From: Labilibaculum sp032125735
Lineage (GTDB): Bacteria; Bacteroidota; Bacteroidia; Bacteroidales; Marinifilaceae
Direction: 5' to 3'
Assembly: GCA_032125735.1 (NCBI GenBank)
Contig: JAQBBZ010000213.1
Coordinates: 1-25,231 of the forward strand
Length of the DNA: 25,231 bases
Below are positions 14,059-23,675 of the stretch, one piece after another. Position 1 is the first letter of the stretch, and each line of letters opens with the position of its first letter. The notes under the pieces are model-generated. The model did not search any database and was not told the origin of the DNA. It saw only the letters and a program-made list of their open reading frames with translations. Made by a program: the position numbers and the translations under genes.

Positions 14059-15258
14059 ATGCACAATAGAAACAACATTACTGACAAAATTTTCTGGGTA
14101 GGAACAAATGATCGAAGTACTCATTTATTTGAAAACTACTGGCCACTACCAAAGGGTGTAGCTTACAACTCCTATGTTATCGTTGATGAAAAAGTAGCCA
14201 TTGTAGATACTGTTGAAAAAGGTACTATGGATGAGTATTTGGATAACATCGCAGCAGTTTTGGATGGTCGAAAAGCTGATTATCTGATCATTAACCACAT
14301 GGAACCAGATCATTCTGGATCTATTCGTTCTTTGGTTGAACGATATCCGGATATGAAAATTGTAGGAAACAAGAAAACTTTTCCTATGCTGGAGCGTTTC
14401 TATGGCATCAAAGAAAATCTTCTTGAGGTTAAAGAAGGTGAGCTTATTGATTTAGGAGCACACAAATTGAATTTCTATATGGTACCAATGTTACACTGGC
14501 CAGAAACCATGGTTACATTTGAAACTACGCAAGGGATTTTATTCTCGGGAGATGCATTTGGCGCTTTTGGAACCTTAGATGGTGGAATTTTCGATGATGA
14601 ATTGGATTTGGACTACCTTGACGAAGAAATCAGCCGTTACTATTCTAACATTGTTGGAAAGTACGGTCGCCCAACTCAAAATGCGCTAAAAAAACTAAGT
14701 GGCTTGGAGATCAAAATGATTTGTGCAACTCACGGCCCAATCTGGAGAAGTCATGTGGCTGATATCATTGCCAAATACGATAAGTGGAGTCAATTTAAAA
14801 CCGATGAAGGTTGTGTTATTGTATATTCTTCGATGTATGGAAATACAGAAAAAATGGCCGACAATATTGCCCGTCAGTTGGTGAAAAAAGGAATTAAGAA
14901 AGTTCGTATTCACGATTCTTCAAAAACACATCCATCGTATATCATCAATGATATTTTTAAATATCGTGGTGTTATTTTAGGTAGCTGTGCATACAATGGT
15001 GATGTTTTCCCAACCATGGAAACTCTGATTAATGAATTGGAACACATGGCCATTAAAGATCACGTTTTAGGCATATTCGGTTCCAAATCTTGGGGCGGTG
15101 GCGGATTGAAACGCTTGAGCAAATTTGCCGAAGAAATTCAATGGGAAACTATTGAAGCTACACCAGAAGCTCTTTGTGCACCAAATTCAGAAGATTTCGA
15201 TCTGTGCGAAGCTTTGGCTGAGGGAATGGCAAGTCGCTTAAAGGAACTTTACAAATAG
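14059..15258 (+). CDS. fprA: A-type flavoprotein (flavodiiron protein FprA)
   Basis: 399 aa, cytosolic. Flavodiiron proteins reduce O2 to water or NO to N2O, protecting anaerobes. The metallo-beta-lactamase-like domain carries the diiron ligands H80-x-E82-x-D84, H146 (HWPE), D165 (SGDAFGAFG) and H225 (ATHGPIW). The C-terminal flavodoxin domain (~252-395) has the FMN phosphate loop SSMYGNT (257-263). No rubredoxin or reductase extension is present, so it is the minimal class A type needing an external electron donor not encoded here. O2 versus NO preference cannot be read from sequence. It lies 199 bases after the Crp/Fnr gene, which probably regulates it. An intrinsic terminator follows at 15281. 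Confidence 0.95.
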   Translation: MHNRNNITDKIFWVGTNDRSTHLFENYWPLPKGVAYNSYVIVDEKVAIVDTVEKGTMDEYLDNIAAVLDGRKADYLIINHMEPDHSGSIRSLVERYPDMKIVGNKKTFPMLERFYGIKENLLEVKEGELIDLGAHKLNFYMVPMLHWPETMVTFETTQGILFSGDAFGAFGTLDGGIFDDELDLDYLDEEISRYYSNIVGKYGRPTQNALKKLSGLEIKMICATHGPIWRSHVADIIAKYDKWSQFKTDEGCVIVYSSMYGNTEKMADNIARQLVKKGIKKVRIHDSSKTHPSYIINDIFKYRGVILGSCAYNGDVFPTMETLINELEHMAIKDHVLGIFGSKSWGGGGLKRLSKFAEEIQWETIEATPEALCAPNSEDFDLCEALAEGMASRLKELYK

Positions 15259-15280
15259 AAAATCATTACTTGATATAATG

Positions 15281-15309
15281 AACTCCTCCACGATTGGGGG
15301 AGTTTTTTT
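15281..15309 (+). terminator. Intrinsic terminator of fprA
   Basis: AACTCCTCC (15281-15289) pairs with GGGGGAGTT (15296-15304), nine pairs with one G.U and a six-base loop, followed by a run of seven T. Confidence 0.9.
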
Positions 15310-15314
15310 ATACC

Positions 15315-15932
15315 CTAAAAAACAATTCCCACTTGTAAGCGAATAAAATCATAATTACGCGAAAAGTTTGCACTAAAACCAATATTACCACTGATGTCCG
15401 GCCCCATTTCCCATCTAATCCCAACCGAAGGAACCAGCCATGCATTGTAATCTCTATAATTATTATCATCGCAAGATTCTGAATAATAGCAATCATCCTC
15501 ATCTTCCGGATCAATAATTCCCAAGGCTATTGTAATTAAATCGGTTCCCAAACCGAAATATGGTTTCACTTTCCCATCACCCAAAAAAACTTTGGCATGA
15601 ATCAGCCATAAAAAATTAGTTTCTTCAAAGTTTATTTCATCAGCATAGCCAGTATCATTGTAATCCTGCCAGGAAGTGAGCGTAAATTCAGTTCCAAAAT
15701 AAAAATTTCCTGAATTCGCACCTAAATCCAAACTAAAAGCACTTCCATATTTTGCATACTCTCTCACATCCCCACTCGTCCATGCCAAACCATAATGGAA
15801 ACCGACTTCAAATTTTGACTCTCTATCAATATCCACCGAAGAATGCTCTACGGGTTTTTGATAGGTATACTGAGCAAAAGAATGGTTTGAGAGCAAGCCA
15901 ATGGCGAATAATAAAAAGAGTTTAGTTTTCAT
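15315..15932 (-). CDS. Small outer-membrane beta-barrel protein
   Basis: 205 aa. A signal peptide (MKTKLFLLFAIGLLSNHSFA, cleavage after residue 20) is followed by alternating amphipathic strands rich in Gly and aromatic residues: FEVGFHYGLAW, FSLDLGANSG, FYFGTEFTL, LVPSVGIRWEMG and NIGFSANFS. The protein ends in LQVGIVF, with the terminal Phe expected for insertion by the BAM complex. A very acidic loop (DPEDEDDCYYSESC) has two Cys that may form a surface disulfide or bind metal. About eight strands would fit the length, similar to small OmpX/OmpW-like barrels. Function unknown. It is single, convergent with fprA. Confidence 0.8.
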   Translation of the reverse strand: MKTKLFLLFAIGLLSNHSFAQYTYQKPVEHSSVDIDRESKFEVGFHYGLAWTSGDVREYAKYGSAFSLDLGANSGNFYFGTEFTLTSWQDYNDTGYADEINFEETNFLWLIHAKVFLGDGKVKPYFGLGTDLITIALGIIDPEDEDDCYYSESCDDNNYRDYNAWLVPSVGIRWEMGPDISGNIGFSANFSRNYDFIRLQVGIVF

Positions 15933-16014
15933 GATGTCCTTTTAGAATTAATCCTTTTCATCAATAAGACAAACAACTACACCTCTTCACTTACTCTAAA
16001 TAGTATCTTATAAC

Positions 16015-16051
16015 AAAAAATGGCTGTCTCATTTGCATGAAACAGCCATTT
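16015..16051 (-). terminator. Strong intrinsic terminator of the aminotransferase gene
   Basis: On the minus strand a 15-bp stem (16037-16051 with 16018-16032, one G.U) closes a GCAA tetraloop and is followed by six T. It lies just past the aminotransferase stop. Confidence 0.9.
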
Positions 16052-16070
16052 AATTATATAATTTGATAGA

Positions 16071-17264
16071 TTACTTCAGTTTCTCTACCGATGCTTTGAT
16101 TCTACGAATAGCTTCTGCCATTATCTCTTCGCTGGTAGCATAAGACAAACGCAAACATTCCGGAGATCCAAAAGCTTCACCAGTAACAGTTGCTACATTA
16201 GCATCTTCCAACAAAAATAAACTTAAATCTGTAGAGTTGTTAATGATATAACTTCCACTTGATTTTCCAAATAGATCAGAAACTTTAGGAAATAAATAGA
16301 ATGCACCATTTGGCTCACGAGTTTCGAAACCTGGAACTTTTCTTATTTGCTCCAAAGCCAAATCTCTTCTTTTGTGAAAAGCTTCTCTCATGGCAACGGT
16401 GGTAGACTGATCTCCATCTAAAGCAGCTACAGAAGCTATTTGGGCAACAGAACATGCTCCAGATGTCATTTGCCCTTGAATCTTGTCACAAGCTTTAGCA
16501 ACCCACATAGGAGCAGCAATATAGCCAATTCTCCATCCAGTCATGGCATAACCTTTAGAAACACCGTTGATCACTACCACGCGGTCAAAAATATCAGCAA
16601 ATTGAGCAATGCTTTCGTGAGCACCAACATAATTGATATGCTCATATATTTCATCCGAAAGGATAGTAATATCAGGATATTTTACAAAAACATCAGCCAA
16701 TGCTCTTAACTCCTCTTTAGAATATAAACTTCCTGTAGGGTTGCTTGGAGAACTGAATAAAAAGGCTTTTGTTTTCGGAGTAATCGCAGCTTCCAATTGT
16801 TCAGGAGTAATTTTAAAGTCCTGTTCGATTGGTGCATATACAAAAACATTAATTCCTTCGGCCAGTTTTACAATCTCGCTGTAACTAACCCAGTAAGGAG
16901 AAGGAATAATTACTTCATCTCCCGGATTAACGATACTTAAAATAACATTGGTAATAGATTGCTTTGCTCCATTTGAAACAACGATTTGATTAACGGTATA
17001 CTCCAGATTATTTTCACGTTTCAGCTTATTTACCACTGCCTGACGTAATTCCACATAACCAGGAACAGGCGAATAATGAGAATAATTATCATCAATAGCC
17101 TTTTGTGCTGCCTTTTTTATGTGATCAGGAGTATTAAAATCTGGTTCACCTACGCTCAGATTGATAACATCAATCCCCTGAGCTTTCATTTCTCTACTTT
17201 TTTGAGACATAGCAAGAGTTGGAGATACTTCCATTCCTGCAATTCGATCCGAAACTTTCAACAT
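16071..17264 (-). CDS. aspC: Aspartate-type aminotransferase, class I/II, PLP-dependent
   Basis: 397 aa, cytosolic, full length for the family. It transfers the amino group between aspartate (or a related amino acid) and 2-oxoglutarate using pyridoxal phosphate. The PLP lysine is K237 in SKGYAMTGWRIGY. Other conserved groups are N175 in SSPSNPTG, D204 and Y207 in LSDEIYEH, Y124 region PSPYWVSY, and the carboxylate-binding Arg in CLRLSYA near the C-terminus. The sequence style is that of the bacterial I-gamma-like branch (AspC/AatA of Thermus and Bacillus type), where some members also use glutamate, aromatic amino acids or prephenate, so substrate range is not certain. It stands alone and is divergent from the small membrane-anchored gene. 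Confidence 0.93.
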   Translation of the reverse strand: MLKVSDRIAGMEVSPTLAMSQKSREMKAQGIDVINLSVGEPDFNTPDHIKKAAQKAIDDNYSHYSPVPGYVELRQAVVNKLKRENNLEYTVNQIVVSNGAKQSITNVILSIVNPGDEVIIPSPYWVSYSEIVKLAEGINVFVYAPIEQDFKITPEQLEAAITPKTKAFLFSSPSNPTGSLYSKEELRALADVFVKYPDITILSDEIYEHINYVGAHESIAQFADIFDRVVVINGVSKGYAMTGWRIGYIAAPMWVAKACDKIQGQMTSGACSVAQIASVAALDGDQSTTVAMREAFHKRRDLALEQIRKVPGFETREPNGAFYLFPKVSDLFGKSSGSYIINNSTDLSLFLLEDANVATVTGEAFGSPECLRLSYATSEEIMAEAIRRIKASVEKLK

Positions 17265-17447
17265 TCTTAATTAATTTAGGGATTTAGTAAATTGCTTAAT
17301 ACTTTTGTGTTTGTTGTTTTCCCCCTGATAAACAAAATAAACGGTGTGATTAGTCTATCTTAGATTTATCATTTCAGTGCATAAATATACAGTTTTTAAA
17401 CACATAGGGAGTCTATAACTATCGAAAAATCTAAAGAAACTATAAAA

Positions 17448-17972
17448 ATGAAAGACATTATTGAAATTAGTAAGTACATTCTTCCATCACTGGTTGTTTT
17501 CGCCACTGCTTATCTGCTAATAAAGCAATTTTTAAAGCATGAAGAACGTAAAATCAAACATCAGATTTTGTTGAAAAACCAAAAACAAGCAACTCCAATA
17601 CGACTTCAGGCCTGTGAGCGATTAATTATCTTTCTGGAACGTATCCATCCCGAATCGTTAATTATTAGAGAAAACACAAGTGGTTTAACAAACTTACAAT
17701 TGCAGCAGAAATTGATTATTGCCATTCGTACAGAATACGAGCACAACCTTGCTCAGCAACTATATGTTACCGATAAATCGTGGGTGCAATTGAAAAATGC
17801 AAAAGACAGTATGATTCGATTAATTAATACCGAAGCGGCGCAGATCGCTCCAGAAGATTCTTCTATTGTTTTATGCAAAGCTATTATTGAATCGCACATG
17901 CAGCAACAAAAACCCGCTGTTGCAACAGCAATTTCAGCCATAAAAAACGAAATTCAACAAATTTGGAACTAA
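17448..17972 (+). CDS. Membrane-anchored hypothetical protein conserved-looking in Bacteroidota
   Basis: 174 aa. One N-terminal membrane helix (ILPSLVVFATAYLLIKQFL, ~11-29) is followed by a basic stretch KHEERKIKHQ, predicting the C-terminal domain in the cytosol. The cytosolic part is helical with TPIRLQACERLIIFLERIHPESL, LQQKLIIAIRTEYEHNLAQQLYV and a W-containing SDKSW-like turn (VTDKSWVQL). I have the impression of a family conserved in Bacteroidota next to housekeeping genes, but cannot name it with confidence. No catalytic motif is seen. It lies 77 bases before the helicase promoter, same strand, with no terminator visible between, so partial co-transcription is possible. Confidence 0.75.
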   Translation: MKDIIEISKYILPSLVVFATAYLLIKQFLKHEERKIKHQILLKNQKQATPIRLQACERLIIFLERIHPESLIIRENTSGLTNLQLQQKLIIAIRTEYEHNLAQQLYVTDKSWVQLKNAKDSMIRLINTEAAQIAPEDSSIVLCKAIIESHMQQQKPAVATAISAIKNEIQQIWN

Positions 17973-18044
17973 TTTATTGCATTCAATAGTCATACAAATA
18001 AGGATGATAAACGATGAAAGGACGCTAATGTCGGTTTATTTGTC

Positions 18045-18052
18045 TATTTTTG
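18045..18052 (+). promoter_or_regulatory. Promoter -7 element of the helicase gene
   Basis: TATTTTTG matches TAnnTTTG, 24 bases before ATG 18077. It overlaps an in-frame TTG at 18050, which argues against that TTG as the start codon. The -33 box is poor. Confidence 0.5.
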
Positions 18053-18076
18053 CACAAATTTTCAAATACCATAGGA

Positions 18077-19405
18077 ATGATTTCATTTGACGACATCAAA
18101 ATAAGCAAACAGATTAGAATGGCGCTTGACGAGGCGGGATTCGAGAAACCAACAGAAATACAAGAGAAAGTATTTTCCCCTGTTCGTGCAGGTAAAGATG
18201 TAATTGGAATTGCTCAAACAGGAACAGGTAAAACCCTGGCCTATTTGATGCCGATTTTAATGAAATTAAACTACGCACAAGGATTTGATCCAAGAGTATT
18301 GATCGTTGTTCCAACCCGTGAATTGGTTTTACAGGTAATTGAAACAATCGAATTACTAACTCCTTATATCAATCTTCGCGCTGTTGGTGTATACGGTGGA
18401 GTTAACATCAATACTCAAAAGCAAAAATTATACGCAGGTATTGATATCATTGTAGCGACCCCTGGTCGTTTAATGGATATCTACATGACCAGAATCCTGA
18501 AATTCACCTTGATAAAAACCCTTGTGGTTGATGAAGCTGATAAATTGATGGATCTGGGTTTCATGCCTCAGTTAAAAGCAATTTTCGAAATTATTCCAGA
18601 AGTTCATCAGAACTTATTGTTCTCGGCAACATTCTCGGATACAGTTGCTCAATTAGCTGATGATTTTCTTGTTAATCCAGAACGAATAGAAATTGCTCCA
18701 CAGGCTTCAACAGTAGAAAACATTCATCAAATTCAATATCAGGCACCTAATATTCTTAGTAAAATTGCTATGCTTAAGCACCTTTTGCAAGACAAAGAGG
18801 TGTTTAGAAAGGTGATGATATTTACCGAAACCAAGAAAAATGCCGATAGAATTGTTAATCGACTAGAGGAGTTTTTAGGCGAAGACTTGAGTGTAATTCA
18901 CTCGAACAAAGCTCAGAATACAAGGATTAAAGCTCTAAACGACTTTAAAGACGGAACATCAAGAGTGTTAGTTGCTTCTGATGTAGCTGCCCGTGGTATC
19001 GATATTGAGAATATTAGCCACGTAATTAACTTTGATATTCCAACCAACTACGTTGACTATGTTCACCGTGTAGGTCGTACTGGTCGTGCCGAAAGAGAAG
19101 GTACTGCTATTAGCTTTGTAAATAAAGCCGAAGAGGAACTAATGATAAAGGTAGAAGCTTTAATCCAAAAGCCTATCGAAATTGGAGTCGTTCCAATCGA
19201 AGTGGTATTTACAAGCCAACTACTTGAAGATGAGAAAATACAAACTCGAAATATTAAAATTAAAAATACCATACGTTTGGATTTAGCGAGTGGTGCCTTT
19301 CATAAGAAATCGGCTAAAAATTCAAAAACTCCATCGGGTTCGAAAGGTCGCCAAAAGGCCATTGAGAATAAGAAACGGAACCGTAAGAAGAAAACTAAGA
19401 AATAG
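18077..19405 (+). CDS. DEAD-box ATP-dependent RNA helicase (RhlE-like)
   Basis: 442 aa, cytosolic; unwinds short RNA duplexes in ribosome assembly or mRNA turnover. Motifs in order: Q motif with Q29 (PTEIQEKV), I AQTGTGKT (46-53), Ia PTREL (79-83), Ib TPGR, II DEAD (152-155), III SAT (183-185), V ARGIDIENIS and VI HRVGRTGR. A short Lys/Arg-rich tail (from ~410, ending KKRNRKKKTKK) supplies non-specific RNA binding, as in RhlE-type helicases. There is no DbpA-type RNA-binding domain. Start ATG 18077 is chosen over the in-frame TTG at 18050. A strong terminator follows, so it ends its transcription unit. Confidence 0.95.
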   Translation: MISFDDIKISKQIRMALDEAGFEKPTEIQEKVFSPVRAGKDVIGIAQTGTGKTLAYLMPILMKLNYAQGFDPRVLIVVPTRELVLQVIETIELLTPYINLRAVGVYGGVNINTQKQKLYAGIDIIVATPGRLMDIYMTRILKFTLIKTLVVDEADKLMDLGFMPQLKAIFEIIPEVHQNLLFSATFSDTVAQLADDFLVNPERIEIAPQASTVENIHQIQYQAPNILSKIAMLKHLLQDKEVFRKVMIFTETKKNADRIVNRLEEFLGEDLSVIHSNKAQNTRIKALNDFKDGTSRVLVASDVAARGIDIENISHVINFDIPTNYVDYVHRVGRTGRAEREGTAISFVNKAEEELMIKVEALIQKPIEIGVVPIEVVFTSQLLEDEKIQTRNIKIKNTIRLDLASGAFHKKSAKNSKTPSGSKGRQKAIENKKRNRKKKTKK

Positions 19406-19416
19406 ACTAAATAATG

Positions 19417-19446
19417 AAAAGCCCTTTTAGGGCTTTTTTTTTTTTT
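19417..19446 (+). terminator. Intrinsic terminator of the helicase gene
   Basis: AAAAGCCCT (19417-19425) pairs with AGGGCTTTT (19429-19437) over a TTT loop, and the T run continues to 19446. Confidence 0.9.
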
Positions 19447-19773
19447 ACTTAATAGAGAGAATCTCGTTCTGATAAGTTCACGCAAATTTCCGTATGGTTT
19501 TAACAAAAAAATCATGATCAAATTAAAGCTCCTTCCGGCTTCAATGGACAATAAAAACAATTGAAATTTTGGAAATAAAACAAGATAAATAAACAATTCT
19601 ATAAACCCGACCACCTGAATGAATAATAGAACTTATTTTATTAGTTCTACAAAGTAATATCAACTCCCCTTTATAAGAACCAAGCATCTCTCCCTCTGTT
19701 AATTATATAGGATTTTGTAAATAATAATTGTATATTTATTGGTGTACTTATCAAAATACTTCCAATTATACAA
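19447..19773. other. Intergenic region with nothing distinct
   Basis: 327 bases between the helicase terminator and the sensor kinase. It is AT-rich. I see no gene, RNA or convincing repeat. A TTTG at about 19714 with AT-rich sequence downstream could belong to the kinase promoter, but the spacing to any TAnnTTTG-like element is poor. Confidence 0.6.
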
Positions 19774-22700
19774 ATGAATAATTTAGTAAAGTTACGCCAG
19801 TGGATTAATACTTTAAAGATTAAATCAAAACTTGTTATTTTGTTTGTGATCATTAAAGCAATCCCAGTACTCATTATTACTATCATTGCGTTTCGAGGTG
19901 CCATATTATTGGAAAGTAAATTAATCCCCCAAACAGAACAATCGTATAAAGAAAATCAGGAAACATTCCAAAAAGTCTCTTCCCAATCCATTACGGAAAG
20001 TATTATGGCTTTGGATTCTCAATACCAAAAAAACATTGAACAGCAAGGAACTCAAATAGGAAAACAAATTGCCAATTTCCTGTATCAGAGAGATCAAGAT
20101 CTTCTCCTATTAGCTTCCATGCCCATCTCCTATAAAACATTTCAACAATTTGCGAAAATAAAAACGGCACCAGTCATTATACCAGGTGACTATTACTATG
20201 ATGAAATATCCGGAATGTGGATACAAAAAAATCCTGTCAAATTTCCTATTGATACTACCAAAGCACGTTTGGAACAAAACAACAATTTTTTTAGCCACAA
20301 ACTTTCGTCTAATCGAAAACATCAAAAAATACCCATCTATCAGGAAATTACCTATTTTGATCTTACAGGGAACGAATTAATAAAATACAGCAATTTAAAC
20401 CCTAAGCTTCTAAACATTAAGTACAAAAAGAACACCTATGTCAACTCAGAAAATTATTATAACGAAATTCACAAGCTTAAAAAAGGAGAAATTTATGTAA
20501 GTCAAATGGTCGGGGCCTATGTTGGATCACGAATACGAGGCATATATAACAAGAAAAACGCAGAATCTGCAGAAGGACAATTTCGTCCGGAAAGTTCCGC
20601 GTTTGCAGGCATTGAAAACCCACTGGGGAAAAGATTTAAAGGTATTATTCGCTTCATCACTCCCTACTATCAAAATGATAAAAAAACTGGATATATCTCA
20701 CTGGCGATGAACCATAGACACATTCAGGAATTTACTGACTATGAATCTCCCATTCCAACTGAAGATCGTGACCTGCCTGACTCCAACTCGCCAAACTATT
20801 GCTACTTATGGAGTGCTGATGGCTTAGTAATTGCTCATCCAAAAAACTACTACATTATGGGCTACAAACCCTCAACGGGTAAAATGGCCGCTCCCTGGTT
20901 ACATCAGGAATTATATCAGAAATGGAAGGAATCGGGGCTTTCCGACGCCTATACTTTTCTACAATCAATCCCTCAATGGGATCATCCAGAGGAATTTAAG
21001 GCACCTTCAATCGAACAGGCATTAGATTCAGGATATATGGGACTTGACATTCGTTATTCTCGCGAGCCAATGTGGACTGGATTTGGCCTGTTTCAACTTA
21101 CCGAAGATTCCGGTTCCGGATCTTATCAATATTTTTGGGATGGAAAATGGAAACTGATGACAGCCTCACCTATCCCCTATTATAGTGGCAGATATAAAAG
21201 CTCACCAAGAGGTTTTGGGATTGTTTGCCTGGGAGCTGATGTTAACGAATTTCATAAAGCAGCTGAAATTACGCAAAAAAAACTCCAAGCTATAATTGAA
21301 AAAGGCAATGTAATGATGCATTCAAACCTAAAAGAAAGTCAATCTTACCTGCATACCTTTTCCAAGAATATTATAGGGAAACTTACATTAGTTTCTCTTC
21401 TGATGATTACTATTATTATTATAATTGCCATTTGGCTGTCTAACTACCTTACCTCAAAGTTAAATAAGCTTTTAATAGGTACCCAGGAATTTGGAAAGAA
21501 AAACTTTAGTTACAGAATTCCATTAAGTTCAAAGGATGAAATTGGTATTCTCGAAGAAGCCTTTAATCAAATGGCCATACGATTGGAAAAAATAATTTCT
21601 CAATATGAAGAAGCTAAAAAAGAACTCACGCTGAACAATATTGAGCTTAAAACAATAACCAGCTTTCTAAACTGCATCCAAGATTATTCTCCGGATGCTA
21701 TTTTAGTTCATATGCCAACAGGCAAAATACATTCGGTTAACCAAACATGTGAACAATTATTCGGATATACCCGTGATGAAATCATTGGCCTCACTGTTGC
21801 TGACATCAGTGGTTCGTTACATTCTCAGGATGAGGCGGTGGAAAAGATACAACAGGCCTGGGAAAATGGGGGAATCGATTTTGAATGGATTTCAAAAAAT
21901 AAATCAGGGAAACAATTTCCAAGCTCGGTTCGTCTTCGTAGAATAAAGGTTAATAATGAGGAGTTTATACTTTCTTTCGTAACAGACATTACTAAAAGAG
22001 AAAAAGCAGAAAAAGAATTGATTCGAACTAATCGTCAGTTAAGTGATATTATTGAGTTTCTTCCTGACGCCACATTCGTTATCGACAAGAATAAAATAGT
22101 AATTGCATGGAATCGAGCACTGGAAGAAATGACTCAGATTAATAAATCTGAAATTATTGGTAAAGGTGATTATGAATACTCCATTCCTTTTTATGGTGAG
22201 CGACGTCCTATATTAATTGATTTAATCACTAATGATGATCCTGAAATCAGAAATAAATACAATAACATCACTCGGCAAGGAAATTATTTAATGGGAGAAG
22301 TGTATGTCCCATCATTTTATGGAGGTAAAGGTGCCACTGTTAGGGTTACTGCCTCCCCCCTTATCGGTGAGAATGGAAATATTTATGGAGCAATTGAGTC
22401 GGTAAGGGACATATCTCATTTAAAGAAAGCTGAAGATGCGCTAAAACAATCAGAAGAAAAATACAGAACGATATTCGATCATGGAGTATTGGGTATTTTC
22501 CAGTCAACACTGCAAGGTAGATTTATCAGCATAAATATGGCTTTCGCAAAAATGTTGGGATTCAATTCTCCTGAAGAAGCTATTAATAGCATTCACAACA
22601 TATCAGAGCAATTTTATCATGATCAATCACGCAGAAAACTGATTTTAGAAGAACTTATTACTAGTAATAAAATTAAAACTTACGCCGAAAAATTCAAAAG

Positions 22701-23568
22701 CCGTTCTGGTAAAATCTGGGTGGGAAACCTAAATGTCCGATTAGTAAGAGATTCACAAAATAATCCTAAGTATCTGGAAGGTTTTATTGAAGACATTACC
22801 GAAAACAAAGAATATGAACAAAAATTAATTGAAGCAAAAGAGAAGGCAGAAGAGAGTGAGCGTTTAAAATCTGCATTCCTTGCAAACATGAGTCATGAGA
22901 TTCGGACTCCTCTAAACGGTATATTAGGGTTTGTCAGCCTACTTCAACAGGATGATATCGAAACATCAAAGAAAATTAAATTCATAAATATCATCAATAC
23001 AAATAGCCGGCAACTGCTGCAAATTATTAATGATATCCTCGACTTTTCCAAAATAGAAGTCGGGCAGCTGGTCATTGTCGAATCTGGCGTTTTACTCGAA
23101 GATCTTATTCGAGAATTACATGCTCTTTTTTCAGAACAAATAGAAAATGAAGGCAAACTTCAATTAAACTTTCAACTTGAGGGAGAAGCTGAACTTTCTA
23201 ACTTAAAAGTTTTAACTGATGGTGGACGTCTAAAACAGATTCTTTACAACCTATTGAGTAATGCTATCAAATTCACAAATAAAGGAAATATCACCCTAGG
23301 ATTTCAAAAGCCCGATGATTCCAACATTTTATTCTATGTAAAAGACACTGGCATTGGTATTCCTAAAGAAATGCACCAACAAATCTTCGATCGGTTTAGA
23401 CAAGTAGATGATGCACATACCCGGCAATTTGGGGGTACTGGTTTAGGATTAGCGATCTCAAAAGAGCTAATTAAATTGATGAAAGGAGAAATTTGGTTGG
23501 AATCAGAGCTGGGCAAAGGTACCGTGTTCTATATTAAGATTCCCTACAAACCGATCATTGAGAGTTGA
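19774..23568 (+). CDS. Membrane sensor histidine kinase with large sensor domain, HAMP and three PAS domains
   Basis: 1264 aa. Membrane helix 1 (~19-42) and helix 2 (~539-560) bracket a ~495-residue extracytoplasmic region. It contains dCache-like pieces (IPIYQEITYFDLTGNELIKYS; GYISLAMNHRHIQEFTDYE; YLWSADGLVIAHPKNYYIMG), so a small-molecule sensor is likely. HAMP follows (~562-620), then PAS 1 (~628-740, SPDAILVHMPTGKI), PAS 2 (~752-890, PDATFVIDKNKIVIAW) and PAS 3 (~893-1010, EEKYRTIFDHGVLGIF). HisKA has phospho-acceptor H1041 in SHEIRTPLNG. HATPase_c has N1163 (N-box), DTGIGIP (G1) and GTGLGLA (G2). The protein stops after the ATPase with no receiver domain, and no response regulator gene is adjacent, so its partner is elsewhere. 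The ligand is unknown. Confidence 0.92.
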   Translation: MNNLVKLRQWINTLKIKSKLVILFVIIKAIPVLIITIIAFRGAILLESKLIPQTEQSYKENQETFQKVSSQSITESIMALDSQYQKNIEQQGTQIGKQIANFLYQRDQDLLLLASMPISYKTFQQFAKIKTAPVIIPGDYYYDEISGMWIQKNPVKFPIDTTKARLEQNNNFFSHKLSSNRKHQKIPIYQEITYFDLTGNELIKYSNLNPKLLNIKYKKNTYVNSENYYNEIHKLKKGEIYVSQMVGAYVGSRIRGIYNKKNAESAEGQFRPESSAFAGIENPLGKRFKGIIRFITPYYQNDKKTGYISLAMNHRHIQEFTDYESPIPTEDRDLPDSNSPNYCYLWSADGLVIAHPKNYYIMGYKPSTGKMAAPWLHQELYQKWKESGLSDAYTFLQSIPQWDHPEEFKAPSIEQALDSGYMGLDIRYSREPMWTGFGLFQLTEDSGSGSYQYFWDGKWKLMTASPIPYYSGRYKSSPRGFGIVCLGADVNEFHKAAEITQKKLQAIIEKGNVMMHSNLKESQSYLHTFSKNIIGKLTLVSLLMITIIIIIAIWLSNYLTSKLNKLLIGTQEFGKKNFSYRIPLSSKDEIGILEEAFNQMAIRLEKIISQYEEAKKELTLNNIELKTITSFLNCIQDYSPDAILVHMPTGKIHSVNQTCEQLFGYTRDEIIGLTVADISGSLHSQDEAVEKIQQAWENGGIDFEWISKNKSGKQFPSSVRLRRIKVNNEEFILSFVTDITKREKAEKELIRTNRQLSDIIEFLPDATFVIDKNKIVIAWNRALEEMTQINKSEIIGKGDYEYSIPFYGERRPILIDLITNDDPEIRNKYNNITRQGNYLMGEVYVPSFYGGKGATVRVTASPLIGENGNIYGAIESVRDISHLKKAEDALKQSEEKYRTIFDHGVLGIFQSTLQGRFISINMAFAKMLGFNSPEEAINSIHNISEQFYHDQSRRKLILEELITSNKIKTYAEKFKSRSGKIWVGNLNVRLVRDSQNNPKYLEGFIEDITENKEYEQKLIEAKEKAEESERLKSAFLANMSHEIRTPLNGILGFVSLLQQDDIETSKKIKFINIINTNSRQLLQIINDILDFSKIEVGQLVIVESGVLLEDLIRELHALFSEQIENEGKLQLNFQLEGEAELSNLKVLTDGGRLKQILYNLLSNAIKFTNKGNITLGFQKPDDSNILFYVKDTGIGIPKEMHQQIFDRFRQVDDAHTRQFGGTGLGLAISKELIKLMKGEIWLESELGKGTVFYIKIPYKPIIES

Positions 23569-23623
23569 AATGAAGTTCAATTTTTTAAAAGAAAAAAAAT
23601 GGACGAATGCAGGGATACTAACT

Positions 23624-23653
23624 AAAAACGGCCGGACTATACTAGTCCGGCCG
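23624..23653 (-). terminator. Intrinsic terminator of htpG
   Basis: A perfect 11-bp GC-rich stem (23629-23639 with 23643-23653) with a three-base loop is followed on the minus strand by TTTTT (23628-23624). It lies 22 bases past the htpG stop and may also block read-through from the convergent kinase gene. Confidence 0.9.
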
Positions 23654-23675
23654 CCATATATCAGTGAATTATCAA

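Noticed and set aside
18050..18076. TTG start for the helicase
   Set aside because: It overlaps the TATTTTTG promoter element; ATG 18077 is typical for DEAD-box proteins.
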